This document shows, one piece after another, positions 7,511 to 14,926 of a DNA stretch of 17,115 nt (positions are counted from its first letter, which is position 1; every line of letters begins with the position of its first letter). This DNA comes from Candidatus Fermentithermobacillaceae bacterium UBA3907 (GTDB lineage: Bacteria > Bacillota > Sulfobacillia > Fermentithermobacillales > Fermentithermobacillaceae): contig DGFF01000056.1 in assembly GCA_002391545.1 (NCBI GenBank), positions 499-17,613 on the forward strand. The letters are read 5' to 3'. A program made the position numbers and the translations under genes. The notes beneath the pieces are model-generated. The model saw only the letters and a list, made by a program, of their open reading frames with translations. It ran no database searches and was not told where the DNA came from.

Positions 7511-7717
7511 CTAAATGTCAGAATTTGCTATTTTTACACGTGCTTTGAATTTAGAAGAAAACTTCTTCCGGTCTAGCAGGATAACTCTACCGCACTGAGT
7601 GCATTTCAGCCTCACATCAGACCCTGCAAAAAGCACCTGCCAAAGGTCGTTACCGCAGGCGTGCGCTTTTTTCAGCCTTACTATATCACCTGCTCTAAGA
7701 GGAGGATCTAGCAACAT
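7511..7717 (-). CDS. DUF951 family small zinc-ribbon-like protein
   Basis: 68 aa. The protein shows the DUF951 pattern: GDIVRLKKAHACGNDLWQV (about 10-28), then DVRLKCTQCGRVILLDRKKF with a CxxC pair (Cys39, Cys42), and Cys21 earlier. The Cys residues may bind a metal. The function of the family is unknown. It is common in Firmicutes close to rpsF, as here. The ATG start has AAAGGAG about 9 bases upstream. The gene lies 41 bp after the CvpA-family gene and is probably co-transcribed with it. Confidence 0.85.
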   Translation of the reverse strand: MLLDPPLRAGDIVRLKKAHACGNDLWQVLFAGSDVRLKCTQCGRVILLDRKKFSSKFKARVKIANSDI

Positions 7718-7758
7718 TTAATTAGACTCCTTTAGATGCTTTTTTAGCCGCATATCAG

Positions 7759-8466
7759 TTACATTCTAGGTACTATGCGTGCCAACGCAGGAGGAAGCAT
7801 TGCTTTGTATATCCCGATGAGAACCGCCACCAAACGGGACGTAGCCAACATTTCCCCCACTGGTTTGAAAACTCCCAAACCAACAAAAGGATACAAAATC
7901 CCTACGATTAGGGCCATCCACATAGCAGACAAACATAACTGCAATATGCCGCCTAGAAATCTATTTGCCAAAGACATTGATGTTATCATGCTAAAAGTTC
8001 TGGCTACTAATGACCATAGCAATCTCAATAGAATGATAAGCAAAAGGAACACTATGCTGGCAACAAGAATTTGAGATATAAGAAGTGGCAGTATCTGACC
8101 CCAGGTAGCCCCCGGTCCTGCAATGGCTTCGACTTGGAGAAAGTGATCCTTTATGAGAGCCGACATCGGTCTTAACCACTCAATCGAGTCTATACCCTGG
8201 AAAAATTCGGCCACTGAATTGGGATCGTAAGGTTTCGAGTAATTAGGAAATAAACTGAATACGTCAGCCCATTTTTGGGATAGCTGGGTCACTAATCCTG
8301 CCGTCTGCTCCAAATATCCTACTACAGGCCCTGTTAGGAAATATGCGCCAACAAGACCAATCACGGTTCCGGTAACCGCTAGGACTGAGGACCAAAAACC
8401 TTTCATGAAACCTTTTACAAAACCGATCCCAAGAATGACCGCAATTATTATGTCTACATAGTTCAC
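7759..8466 (-). CDS. CvpA-family integral membrane protein
   Basis: 235 aa with four predicted membrane segments (about 5-24, 28-50, 130-155, 170-200). The N-terminus, YVDIIIAVILGIGFVKGF, then MKGFWSSVLAVTGTV, matches the CvpA/colicin V production family, whose members have an Asp near the start and a Gly-rich first helix. Between helices 2 and 3 is a polar loop of about 75 residues with SLFPNYSKPYDPNSVAEF. CvpA proteins have been linked to colicin export and envelope homeostasis, but no precise reaction is known. The GTG start is preceded by AAGAAGGTGG. The gene lies 33 bp after the small membrane protein upstream. Confidence 0.75.
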   Translation of the reverse strand: MNYVDIIIAVILGIGFVKGFMKGFWSSVLAVTGTVIGLVGAYFLTGPVVGYLEQTAGLVTQLSQKWADVFSLFPNYSKPYDPNSVAEFFQGIDSIEWLRPMSALIKDHFLQVEAIAGPGATWGQILPLLISQILVASIVFLLLIILLRLLWSLVARTFSMITSMSLANRFLGGILQLCLSAMWMALIVGILYPFVGLGVFKPVGEMLATSRLVAVLIGIYKAMLPPALARIVPRM

Positions 8467-8499
8467 GCTTTGCCACCTTCTTCTGTAGCCCTGTAGCGT

Positions 8500-8835
8500 T
8501 TACGAGTGGCTGTCACCGACGAACTCTTCGACCAGCGAAAATAATACCGCAGGTACTGCCGGGCCCCCTGATTTTCCTGTGTACACTGAAATTTGCCCAT
8601 CTAGGTACCAGGCCATAAGCGCTAACGCAACGCACAGCACCAATTCGAAGAATATTTCCTCTAGGTAAACTGTGTCTAGGCCGTTCCTGCCTGATAATAT
8701 AACTTTTCCCAAAAGATACACCACGACGAACACAGAGACAAACCATACCCCGTCGCCAACTCCAGATAGCACCTTCTGAGCGGCAAAAGCCACCATAAAC
8801 AGTATCAAAACGCTCACCCAAGTCTTGGAGCCCAA
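8500..8835 (-). CDS. Unrecognised small membrane protein (111 aa)
   Basis: I do not recognise a family. The protein has three hydrophobic stretches: about 6-24, 28-48 and 58-78. A short polar link (SGRNGLDTVYLEE) separates the second and third, and a soluble tail ends in VGDSHS. The TTG start has a good AGGAGG SD six bases upstream, which argues for a real gene over the overlapping ORF in another frame at 8513-8857. It is followed after 33 bp by the CvpA-family gene, so the two membrane proteins may be made together. It lies 129 bp from the upstream TPR gene. Confidence 0.6.
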   Translation of the reverse strand: MGSKTWVSVLILFMVAFAAQKVLSGVGDGVWFVSVFVVVYLLGKVILSGRNGLDTVYLEEIFFELVLCVALALMAWYLDGQISVYTGKSGGPAVPAVLFSLVEEFVGDSHS

Positions 8836-8964
8836 ATCGCACCTCCTGATTGTGCAACTGCCAATAGGAGCCTTACCTCTTATCCCTTAGTCCAAAATCT
8901 ATCACACTGACAGGCCTAGACGCAATTGACCCTCAAAACATGAAGCCTTGCGCTGGCTGAATCG

Positions 8965-9447
8965 TTAGGCCAACGCCAAATAGACAAAAAGAGAAATTAG
9001 AATGGCTATTGCTCCAAAGAATACAAACTTGCCGATGGTGGAATACTTACGTATCAAATCATACTCTTGGTACGTATAGAGCGCTTTGTCGAAATACCCC
9101 AATTGGAGATAGGCTAAACACATGTTATACCTAGGTTCTTTTGCAAATGGATCCGCTACCACGGCTTTCTTATAAAGGTTTAGGGCAGTTTGGGTGCGGC
9201 CCAAAAGCAACTCCACATTTCCCAAGTTATTTAAAGTCCTGACGTCTTCTGGATGATGAAATAAAGCGCTGCTTAACAGCCACTCCGCCTTTCCTAAATC
9301 TCCTAGCTTGGCATGGCATATGGCAAGCAGGTTCTCATGTCTAATGTTAACCTTGTGAGAGCCTGAGGTTTTCCTTTCCAGTTCGCTAGCTGCCCATTCC
9401 AGATTGCCACTTTCTATCATCTTGGCAATTTGCCGCTCAAATAGCAC
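8965..9447 (-). CDS. TPR-repeat protein with C-terminal membrane anchor
   Basis: 160 aa from the preferred GTG at 9447, which follows GGAAGGTGG by five bases; the frame opens three codons earlier at GTG 9456, where the SD would overlap the start. Tandem tetratricopeptide units fill about 35-130: ENLLAICHAKLGDLGKAEWL, then TLNNLGNVELLLGRTQTALN, then PRYNMCLAYLQLGYFDKALY. Residues about 140-160 form one hydrophobic helix ending the protein, so it looks tail-anchored with the TPR domain in the cytoplasm. TPR domains bind protein partners; no specific partner can be named. It follows the phosphoribosyltransferase gene after 134 bp, without a convincing promoter in the gap. Confidence 0.75.
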   Translation of the reverse strand: MLFERQIAKMIESGNLEWAASELERKTSGSHKVNIRHENLLAICHAKLGDLGKAEWLLSSALFHHPEDVRTLNNLGNVELLLGRTQTALNLYKKAVVADPFAKEPRYNMCLAYLQLGYFDKALYTYQEYDLIRKYSTIGKFVFFGAIAILISLFVYLALA

Positions 9448-9581
9448 AGGGACCACCTTCCAATAACTATATTTCTACTAATATGCTAAGGTTCCTTCAT
9501 AAGGTGCTAGGGGAATTACGCAGAAACTGGCAGTATGAGTGTTGGATCAAACGAAAACGTAAGGAGCAGCCTTAGTTTACA

Positions 9582-10217
9582 TCAGGAAAGGTATTTGGCC
9601 ATTATTTGCCTTACTTCGTCGTCAGAGGTTTGGTCAAACTCTAGATACCACTGTCCTACGGCGTAAAACTCTTGAGGAACAAAAGGACATACGAGTACGT
9701 CGGCGTATTCTTCCAAGAGGGCCAAAGTGTTCGAAGGTGCCACTGGCACTGCAAGAACTACGCGATCAGGTTCCTTTGCCCGTACATATTTGAGGGCAGC
9801 AAGAGCTGTTAAGCCTGTAGCCAATCCATCGTCTACAACAATTACATCTCTACCTTTTACCTCTTTTGCAGGGTTTCCATTCCTGTAGTACTCAAGTTTT
9901 GCCTGAATTTCCCGTTGTAGGGCTTGCGCCTCTTCCCGTATGTAATCTGTATACATAGCCAGTCCCCAATCGCTCAGCACAGTTATGTTGCCGTCTAGGT
10001 CAACCGCTGCGATGGCAAACTCAGGGTTAAAAGGCGCGCCAACTTTCTTAGCCATAACTACATCAAGGTCAGCTCCTAGCGCCGAAGCTACCTCGTTGCC
10101 GACTATAACACCGCCTCTGGGGATCGCTAAAACTAAGGGGTCATTAAGTTCTATAAATCCGAGGTGTTTGGCGAGTTGTCGCCCTGCGTCCTTTCTGTCT
10201 TTGTACAGTCGGACCAA
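9582..10217 (-). CDS. Phosphoribosyltransferase-domain protein (COG1926 type)
   Basis: 211 aa. The PRPP-binding loop is DVIVVDDGLATGLTA (124-138), with the two acidic residues and the T-G-x-T turn of type I phosphoribosyltransferases. The N-terminal AIPRGGVIVG (31-40) and KKVGAPFNPEFAIAAV (57-72) match the COG1926 'predicted phosphoribosyltransferase' group. The base acted on is unknown. The TTG start lies 7 bp after the bactofilin stop, and its SD (AAGGGCGG) immediately follows that stop, so translation is probably coupled. Its presence in a wall and cytoskeleton cluster may be incidental. Confidence 0.8.
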   Translation of the reverse strand: MVRLYKDRKDAGRQLAKHLGFIELNDPLVLAIPRGGVIVGNEVASALGADLDVVMAKKVGAPFNPEFAIAAVDLDGNITVLSDWGLAMYTDYIREEAQALQREIQAKLEYYRNGNPAKEVKGRDVIVVDDGLATGLTALAALKYVRAKEPDRVVLAVPVAPSNTLALLEEYADVLVCPFVPQEFYAVGQWYLEFDQTSDDEVRQIMAKYLS

Positions 10218-10224
10218 CCGCCCT

Positions 10225-10614
10225 TCATTTTTGTCCCTGTGGTATTTTGTTGATTGGCTTTTCGTTCTCTGCCATCTGAAACGAACCGGTAAATTTGGCG
10301 CCTTCAGATACTACCAAACTACCTGAATACACGTCACCTTTTAGAGTCGCAGTAGGTAAAAGTTCCAGCTTTGACGAAGCTTTCACATTCCCAACAACGT
10401 TACCTGCAATGATCACATTATTGCCCTCAATCTCGCAATTCAGAGACGCAGTTTCGCCGATCATCACGTCTCCACTGGCTTCAATCTTGCCTTGAACCTT
10501 ACCGTCAATTCTAATGCTGCCTTTGGTACGGAGGGTACCTTCTACTTCGGTCCCCTTATTCAAAACGCTATCAAATACTCCCGGCCTCTGGCCGCTATCT
10601 TTTGGCGTGAACAT
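10225..10614 (-). CDS. Bactofilin family cytoskeletal protein
   Basis: 129 aa. Residues about 22-112 are the repetitive beta-helix of bactofilins: GTEVEGTLRTKGSIRIDGKV, then GKIEASGDVMIGETASL, and GNVVGNVKASSKLELLP. Short charged tails flank both ends, which is the usual layout. Bactofilins polymerise without nucleotide and act as scaffolds for wall enzymes or partition proteins. The ATG start has a GGAGGTAA SD. The gene follows the M23 peptidase after 20 bp, a pairing seen widely and known in Helicobacter (CcmA with Csd1) for cell-shape control. Here the neighbours also include parAB and alr. Confidence 0.9.
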   Translation of the reverse strand: MFTPKDSGQRPGVFDSVLNKGTEVEGTLRTKGSIRIDGKVQGKIEASGDVMIGETASLNCEIEGNNVIIAGNVVGNVKASSKLELLPTATLKGDVYSGSLVVSEGAKFTGSFQMAENEKPINKIPQGQK

Positions 10615-10634
10615 ATCAAAATTACCTCCGTGTG

Positions 10635-11630
10635 CTATCTAGGAAGAAAATCCATAGGATTTTGGGTTGCGCCGTTTTTATGCACTTCGTAATGAAGGTG
10701 TGGTCCTGTGGTCGTACCAGAAGTACCCACATTGCCTATAACGTCTCCTCTTTGCACCTTCTGCCCAACGCTGACTTTTGTTGAACTTAGGTGACTATAC
10801 ATCGTCTGGAACCCGTAACCGTGATTCACCATCACCGTACGCCCATAACCTATTTTGTATCCTACAAATGTAACGGTACCGTAGGCAGCAGCCTTGACTG
10901 GAGTACCGTAAGAAGCGGGTATATCCACACCTGTATGGAAATGGGTTCTTCTAGAAATCGGGTGTTTCCTCCACCCATAGCCAGAAGTAACTCTTCCGTT
11001 AACGGGCCAAATGTTGGGTACAGACCTTGCGTAAGAGACGACCTCTGTAGCTTTTTCCTCGAGTACCTCAACTTGCTCCTCCAAGTCCCCTACTTGTTCA
11101 GCCAATTGATTGGCTGACTGTTCAAGGGCTCCCAGTACAGGCAAAACACCTTGCAGGGGAATAGGCGTTCTACGGTTAAATCCACTTCTTGACGCCACCG
11201 CAGCGACTACCTGGTCCGCTCGAGGTACCGGCTCAGGATCCTCGTCAGCCTTTTGGATCGGTTGAATCAGCCCTTCTTGCTGTAGCATACTTATTGCCTG
11301 GCTTTCAACCAGTTCTGCCTGGGCAAGCCTTTCTGAAACCTCAGCCAGGAGGGTCTGTATCTCTTCTATCTTTTTCTGTTGGCTATCGGCAACTTCGTAA
11401 AGATACGATAACTCTTGGTTTTCTTCTTTTACCTCTTTGTAAGAATTAACAAAGAGGCCTAACCCTGTTAGTGCAACACAGATGCAACAAAGACCAGCAA
11501 TAAGTGTATTTAAACTTAAGCTGAAGGTACGAGTTTTTCCGTGCGAATACACCACCAAAAAACTAAATCTTCGTTCTCGGCTACTGTGTGGCTTCTTCGG
11601 CCTTTGCACCCTATTATTAGTAGTACTCAA
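10635..11630 (-). CDS. Membrane-anchored coiled-coil M23 metallopeptidase (murein hydrolase)
   Basis: 331 aa. A basic cytoplasmic N-terminus (1-35) is followed by one membrane segment (about 38-61). Two heptad-rich stretches (about 62-118 and 168-200) predict coiled coil, and an M23/LytM domain fills 206-331. Zinc ligands are His232 and Asp236 in HTGVD, and His313 in GPHLHYEV. His280 and His311 are the catalytic positions, so the enzyme looks active. It should cleave peptide cross-links in the peptidoglycan outside the membrane. The TTG start has only a weak SD; no better start was found. A sigma-A-like promoter lies upstream at 11702-11729. The downstream bactofilin is 20 bp away and is a likely partner. 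Confidence 0.88.
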   Translation of the reverse strand: MSTTNNRVQRPKKPHSSRERRFSFLVVYSHGKTRTFSLSLNTLIAGLCCICVALTGLGLFVNSYKEVKEENQELSYLYEVADSQQKKIEEIQTLLAEVSERLAQAELVESQAISMLQQEGLIQPIQKADEDPEPVPRADQVVAAVASRSGFNRRTPIPLQGVLPVLGALEQSANQLAEQVGDLEEQVEVLEEKATEVVSYARSVPNIWPVNGRVTSGYGWRKHPISRRTHFHTGVDIPASYGTPVKAAAYGTVTFVGYKIGYGRTVMVNHGYGFQTMYSHLSSTKVSVGQKVQRGDVIGNVGTSGTTTGPHLHYEVHKNGATQNPMDFLPR

Positions 11631-11701
11631 AACACCGACCCCACAATCCGCTTGAACTCAGAGTAATTTCAAAACTTGGGACTACATAAGTTCCCTCAGT
11701 G

Positions 11702-11729
11702 ACTATACACTATTCGACGCTAATTGCAA
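11702..11729 (-). promoter_or_regulatory. Sigma-A-like promoter upstream of the M23 gene
   Basis: On the minus strand TTGCAA (11724-11729) and TATAGT (11702-11707) are separated by 16 bp, giving a start near 11695 and a leader of about 65 bases. Between the two elements lies CGTCGAA (11713-11719), one base different from the Spo0A box TGTCGAA. The promoter would serve M23, bactofilin and the phosphoribosyltransferase. Confidence 0.5.
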
Positions 11730-11794
11730 AATTCCTTCTCGGAAAAACGTTTACCATTATCTGGGATACCTTGCCTCGTTCCAAGGTTACTGGC

Positions 11795-12925
11795 TCATAC
11801 GTATATTCGTGGCACTCGGCAAGTTATTCCAGTCAGGATCTCATGGGTTATAGTTTCTACCAGATTTGCAACTTCGTCTAAAGTCACACATTCTTCGCCG
11901 TCCTGTCCTATTAGTGTCACTACATCTCCAGGGTGAACGTTATTCCCTTCTCCCACATCCACCATAAGTTGGTCCATACAAATTCTGCCTGCAATCGGAT
12001 ACCTTTTGCCTCCTATAAGCACCCAACCTTTGTTGGACAATGCCCGCCTATAACCATCTGCGTAGCCTATCGGGACAGTAGCGATAACAGTATCGCCCTG
12101 AGTCTCATAGGTGATACCATATCCAATCTTCGCTCCCGCTGAAACTGGTTTTACGTGAGATATACGTGCCTTGAGGGAAAGCACAGGATACAACGGGGCT
12201 TTATCTGCCAAAGACTGGTTTGGGTAGCAACCATACAGCATTATCCCAGGTCTCACCAAGTCGTAATGAGATTTGGGCCATGCCAATATCCCTGCAGAAT
12301 TTGCTGCGTGAACGTATCGGGGCCGTATTCCTTTTTTCGACAGCTGGTTCACTCCATAGTCAAACCTAGATAACTGCGTTTCTGTATATTCTGGGTCTAC
12401 ATCCGCTACTGCGAAGTGGGTAAATACGCCTTGGACTTCCAAGTTGTCGCACCGGGTCACTGTGTCCAATGCTTGCTCCAATTCGTCTCCAGGTCTGAAT
12501 CCGATACGTCCCATCCCAGTGTCAATTTTAATGTGAACTTTCCCTTTTTTGCCTAGCCTTTTACCTGCATCGTTTGCATCAAGCAATCCCTCAATAGATG
12601 TGACCGTAAGAGATGCGCCTAAGTTTATAAGAACTTCAGCCGCTTTGTCAGTCACAGGCCCTAACACTAGCAGGTTACACCCAGGCAATGCTTCCAAGAT
12701 TTCTACACCTTCGTCTGGCGTAGCTACAGCCAACCATTCAGCACCTGCTTCAAGAGCTGCCTCTGACGCAGGGATCGCCCCTATGCCATATGCATTAGCT
12801 TTCACTACTGCCATTATTTGGCATGTCTCCGGAATTAAACTCCGAACTACGTGTATGTTCTTCTTGAAATTATTCAAATTGATCTCGGCCCACACAGGCC
12901 TTAAGGTATTCCCAGTTGGCATCAT
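11795..12925 (-). CDS. alr: Alanine racemase
   Basis: 376 aa from the chosen ATG, normal length. This PLP enzyme converts L-alanine to D-alanine for peptidoglycan. The PLP lysine is Lys42 in VVKANAYGIG; most relatives have a His in place of the Ile. The catalytic tyrosine is Tyr269 in IGYGITY. Other signatures are DTGMGRIGF, HFAVAD, VPIGYADGYRR and AGRICMDQLMVDV. The frame runs upstream to a GTG at 12979, but that extension is the translated parS palindrome (MRMFHVKH). An AGGGGG SD six bases before the ATG at 12925 shows the real start; the ATG at 12922 is also possible. It lies downstream of parB and upstream of the M23-bactofilin pair, an uncommon place for alr. Confidence 0.95.
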   Translation of the reverse strand: MMPTGNTLRPVWAEINLNNFKKNIHVVRSLIPETCQIMAVVKANAYGIGAIPASEAALEAGAEWLAVATPDEGVEILEALPGCNLLVLGPVTDKAAEVLINLGASLTVTSIEGLLDANDAGKRLGKKGKVHIKIDTGMGRIGFRPGDELEQALDTVTRCDNLEVQGVFTHFAVADVDPEYTETQLSRFDYGVNQLSKKGIRPRYVHAANSAGILAWPKSHYDLVRPGIMLYGCYPNQSLADKAPLYPVLSLKARISHVKPVSAGAKIGYGITYETQGDTVIATVPIGYADGYRRALSNKGWVLIGGKRYPIAGRICMDQLMVDVGEGNNVHPGDVVTLIGQDGEECVTLDEVANLVETITHEILTGITCRVPRIYV

Positions 12926-12951
12926 AACATTCCCCCTAACCAAAACATACG

Positions 12952-12977
12952 GCGAATGTTTCACGTGAAACATTCGC
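12952..12977. promoter_or_regulatory. parS: parS centromere site within a perfect 26-bp palindrome
   Basis: The core at 12957-12972 is TGTTTCACGTGAAACA, the consensus ParB-binding site of Firmicutes. The symmetry continues for five more bases on each side (GCGAA / TTCGC) with no mismatch. It lies between parB and alr, 27 bp upstream of the alr start. It is where ParB would load and spread onto origin DNA; it is also in the alr leader, so bound ParB could affect alr transcription. Confidence 0.95.
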
Positions 12978-13043
12978 ACATATCACACAACGTTTTAACT
13001 AGAATGAACGCGTTCCGGACAAACGAACCGACCTTGCTTTACC

Positions 13044-13880
13044 TTACTGTTCAGAAAAGCCCCCAATCATATCCACCAATCTCTCTAGATCTTCCGAACC
13101 GAAAAATGATATGGTTATAGTCCCTTTGTCCCCCTGCTGTTTAACGACTACGGGACTCCCGAGAACAGAAGAAAGGATTTCCTCTGCTTCCCTCACCCGA
13201 ACCGAGGTTACACTTCTTTCTGCCTTCTTAGCCTTGCCAGCTACAATTTCCTCAACACTTCTAACAGACATCCCTTTGCTTACAATTCTGTTAGCTAGGC
13301 GAATCTGCTCCTCCCTTTCTAAACCCACAAGGGCCCTACCGTGACTTCCGCTAATCTTGCCTTGATTGATCAGCTCTTTTACTTCATCCTCTAGTTTCAA
13401 CAGCCTCAGCGTATTAGAAATATCGGGTCGGCTCTTCCCTACCCTCTTTGCAATTTGTTCCTGAGTCAATCCAAATTCTTGAGCTAATCTCTGGTAAGCT
13501 TCGGCTTCTTCAATAGGCCCTAAGTCCTCCCGCTGCAAGTTTTCGACTAGGGATATTTCCATGGCTTCTCGATCACTCATATCCCTTACCACAACTGGGA
13601 CTTTTTCAAGACCTGCCATAATAGCAGCTCTCAACCGTCGCTCACCTGCAACCAACTGATATCCCAAACCAGACCTTCTTACTATGAGAGGTTGAATCAC
13701 CCCGTGCTCCTTCATGGAAGCTACCAAATCCTCCATTTTCTCGTCATCAAATATCTGCCGAGGCTGATAAGGGTTGGGTTCAATCTCGTCAGGTCGAACT
13801 TCCAATATCTCTTCGTTTTCGCCAATGGCCGCACCTGGAATCAGCGCTTCGATACCTTTACCTAGTCCTCTCTTGGCCAC
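13044..13880 (-). CDS. parB: Chromosome partition protein ParB (Spo0J-like)
   Basis: 278 aa. The N-terminus MAKRGLGKGIEALIP is the basic motif that contacts ParA. The CTP-binding domain holds GERRLRAA (79-86) and ENLQREDL (113-120). The DNA-binding helix-turn-helix is LTQEQIAKRVGKSRPDISNT (138-157). The C-terminal dimer domain ends near 278. The GTG start at 13880 has an AGGAGG SD 9 bases upstream; the frame stays open upstream to 14078, but that part is the parA gene read out of frame and is rejected. It overlaps the parA 3' end by 23 bp, so translation is coupled. Its cognate parS lies just downstream at 12952-12977. Confidence 0.96.
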   Translation of the reverse strand: MAKRGLGKGIEALIPGAAIGENEEILEVRPDEIEPNPYQPRQIFDDEKMEDLVASMKEHGVIQPLIVRRSGLGYQLVAGERRLRAAIMAGLEKVPVVVRDMSDREAMEISLVENLQREDLGPIEEAEAYQRLAQEFGLTQEQIAKRVGKSRPDISNTLRLLKLEDEVKELINQGKISGSHGRALVGLEREEQIRLANRIVSKGMSVRSVEEIVAGKAKKAERSVTSVRVREAEEILSSVLGSPVVVKQQGDKGTITISFFGSEDLERLVDMIGGFSEQ

Positions 13881-14634
13881 CGTACAGCACCTCCTCTGCC
13901 AGTTCCCTGTATACTTCGGCTCCCCGAGATCGGTTATCGTAGACTGTGATCGGCTTCCCGTGGGAAGGGGCTTCAGACAGTCGAACATTTCTAGGTATGA
14001 TTGTGGAGTATACTTTGTCTTTAAAGAACCGTTTGACTTCATCTGCCACTTGTATCGAGAGGTTAGTGCGCCCATCAAACATCGTTAAGAGAACCCCTTC
14101 AATCTCAAGGCTGGCGTTAAGCCTGCCTTTTACCAACTTAATGGTGTTTAACAGTTGAGTTAGCCCCTCCAAAGCATAATACTCGCACTGGATAGGAATG
14201 AGAACGGAATCGGCCGCCGCCAGGGCGTTAACTGTAAGCAACCCTAATGAAGGAGGGCAATCGATGAAAACGTAATCATAATCGTCTCTCAACGACGCAA
14301 TGATTCTTCTAAGCCTATACTCCCTGTGGTCTAAATCCACTAGTTCTACCTCTGCTCCCGCCAAATCGATGGAGGATGGTAAGACCCAAACACCTGCAAA
14401 CTCGGTCTCAATCACGGCAGTGCAGGGATCTATATCGCCTATGAGACAATCGTAAATAGACGTTCTGATATGGTTCCAGTTAATCCCTAGGCCGCTAGTG
14501 GCATTACCTTGAGGATCTGCATCTACCACTAAAACCTTGCAGCCTAATTCGCCTAGGCAGGCGCCTAAATTCACTGCCGTAGTGGTCTTACCTACTCCTC
14601 CCTTTTGATTGGCAATGGCAATAACTTTCGACAT
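13858..14634 (-). CDS. parA: Chromosome partition ATPase ParA (Soj-like)
   Basis: 258 aa. A deviant Walker A motif KGGVGKTT (11-18) opens the protein, followed by VVDADPQGNATSGLG and Walker B FIDCPPSLGLLT, the classic set for the ParA/MinD superfamily. The absence of an extra N-terminal DNA-binding domain places it with chromosomal Soj-type proteins. ATP-bound ParA dimers bind DNA non-specifically and are released by ParB, which moves origins apart. The ATG start has a GAAAGGAC SD. The spacer of 292 bp upstream, after rsmG, should hold its promoter, but none could be picked out clearly. Confidence 0.97.
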   Translation of the reverse strand: MSKVIAIANQKGGVGKTTTAVNLGACLGELGCKVLVVDADPQGNATSGLGINWNHIRTSIYDCLIGDIDPCTAVIETEFAGVWVLPSSIDLAGAEVELVDLDHREYRLRRIIASLRDDYDYVFIDCPPSLGLLTVNALAAADSVLIPIQCEYYALEGLTQLLNTIKLVKGRLNASLEIEGVLLTMFDGRTNLSIQVADEVKRFFKDKVYSTIIPRNVRLSEAPSHGKPITVYDNRSRGAEVYRELAEEVLYGGQERTR

Positions 14635-14926
14635 ATACTTGTCCTTTCACACCTTCAAATTAACTATGTTTTCCCAGATCTTTGTTCGCCCCTCATCCGG
14701 GCAAATCCTGCTCCCTTTGTTTTGCTCCACCTATTATCTCTTTCTTTTCTCAGAATACCTCCGGCAGTCTGGAAAACTGAGCTACCCTATACCTAGAATC
14801 CTACTACTTTATTAGATCATAGTACGGGGAAAAATAAAACACTTGAAGATGCCCACCCATGCCAGAATTACATGTTGAATGTGCACAAGTCGCTTGGCGA
14901 TAAAGAAAAGGGGAAAATTTACCGTA
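14635..14926. other. Gene-free spacer between rsmG and parA
   Basis: 292 bp, the longest stretch without a gene. On the minus strand it contains a small stem (14685-14691 with 14699-14705, seven pairs including one G-U) about 50 bases before parA; no U-tract follows it. A TATGAT -10-like hexamer has no acceptable -35. There is no terminator after rsmG and no second parS. In Bacillus the noc gene stands here; no ORF resembling Noc exists in this spacer. Confidence 0.5.

Noticed and set aside
7537..7542. CACGTG inside DUF951 as a second parS
   Set aside because: Flanking bases break the palindrome; encodes ordinary residues of the protein.
8513..8857. 114-aa ORF overlapping the small membrane protein in another frame
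   Set aside because: Arg/Cys-rich composition typical of a shadow frame; the 8500-8835 frame has a proper SD and clean membrane segments.
8950..8976. Eight-pair hairpin over the TPR gene stop
   Set aside because: GC-rich but contains a wobble pair, has an 11-base loop and no adjacent U-tract; partly coding, so symmetry may be chance.
9560..9574. Hairpin TAAGG-CTGCT-CCTTA after the phosphoribosyltransferase as terminator
   Set aside because: Only five pairs with low GC and an interrupted T-run; too weak to call.
13881..14078. 66-residue N-terminal extension of ParB
   Set aside because: It is the parA 3' region in another frame, has no SD at its start, and family alignment puts the start at GTG 13880 behind AGGAGG.
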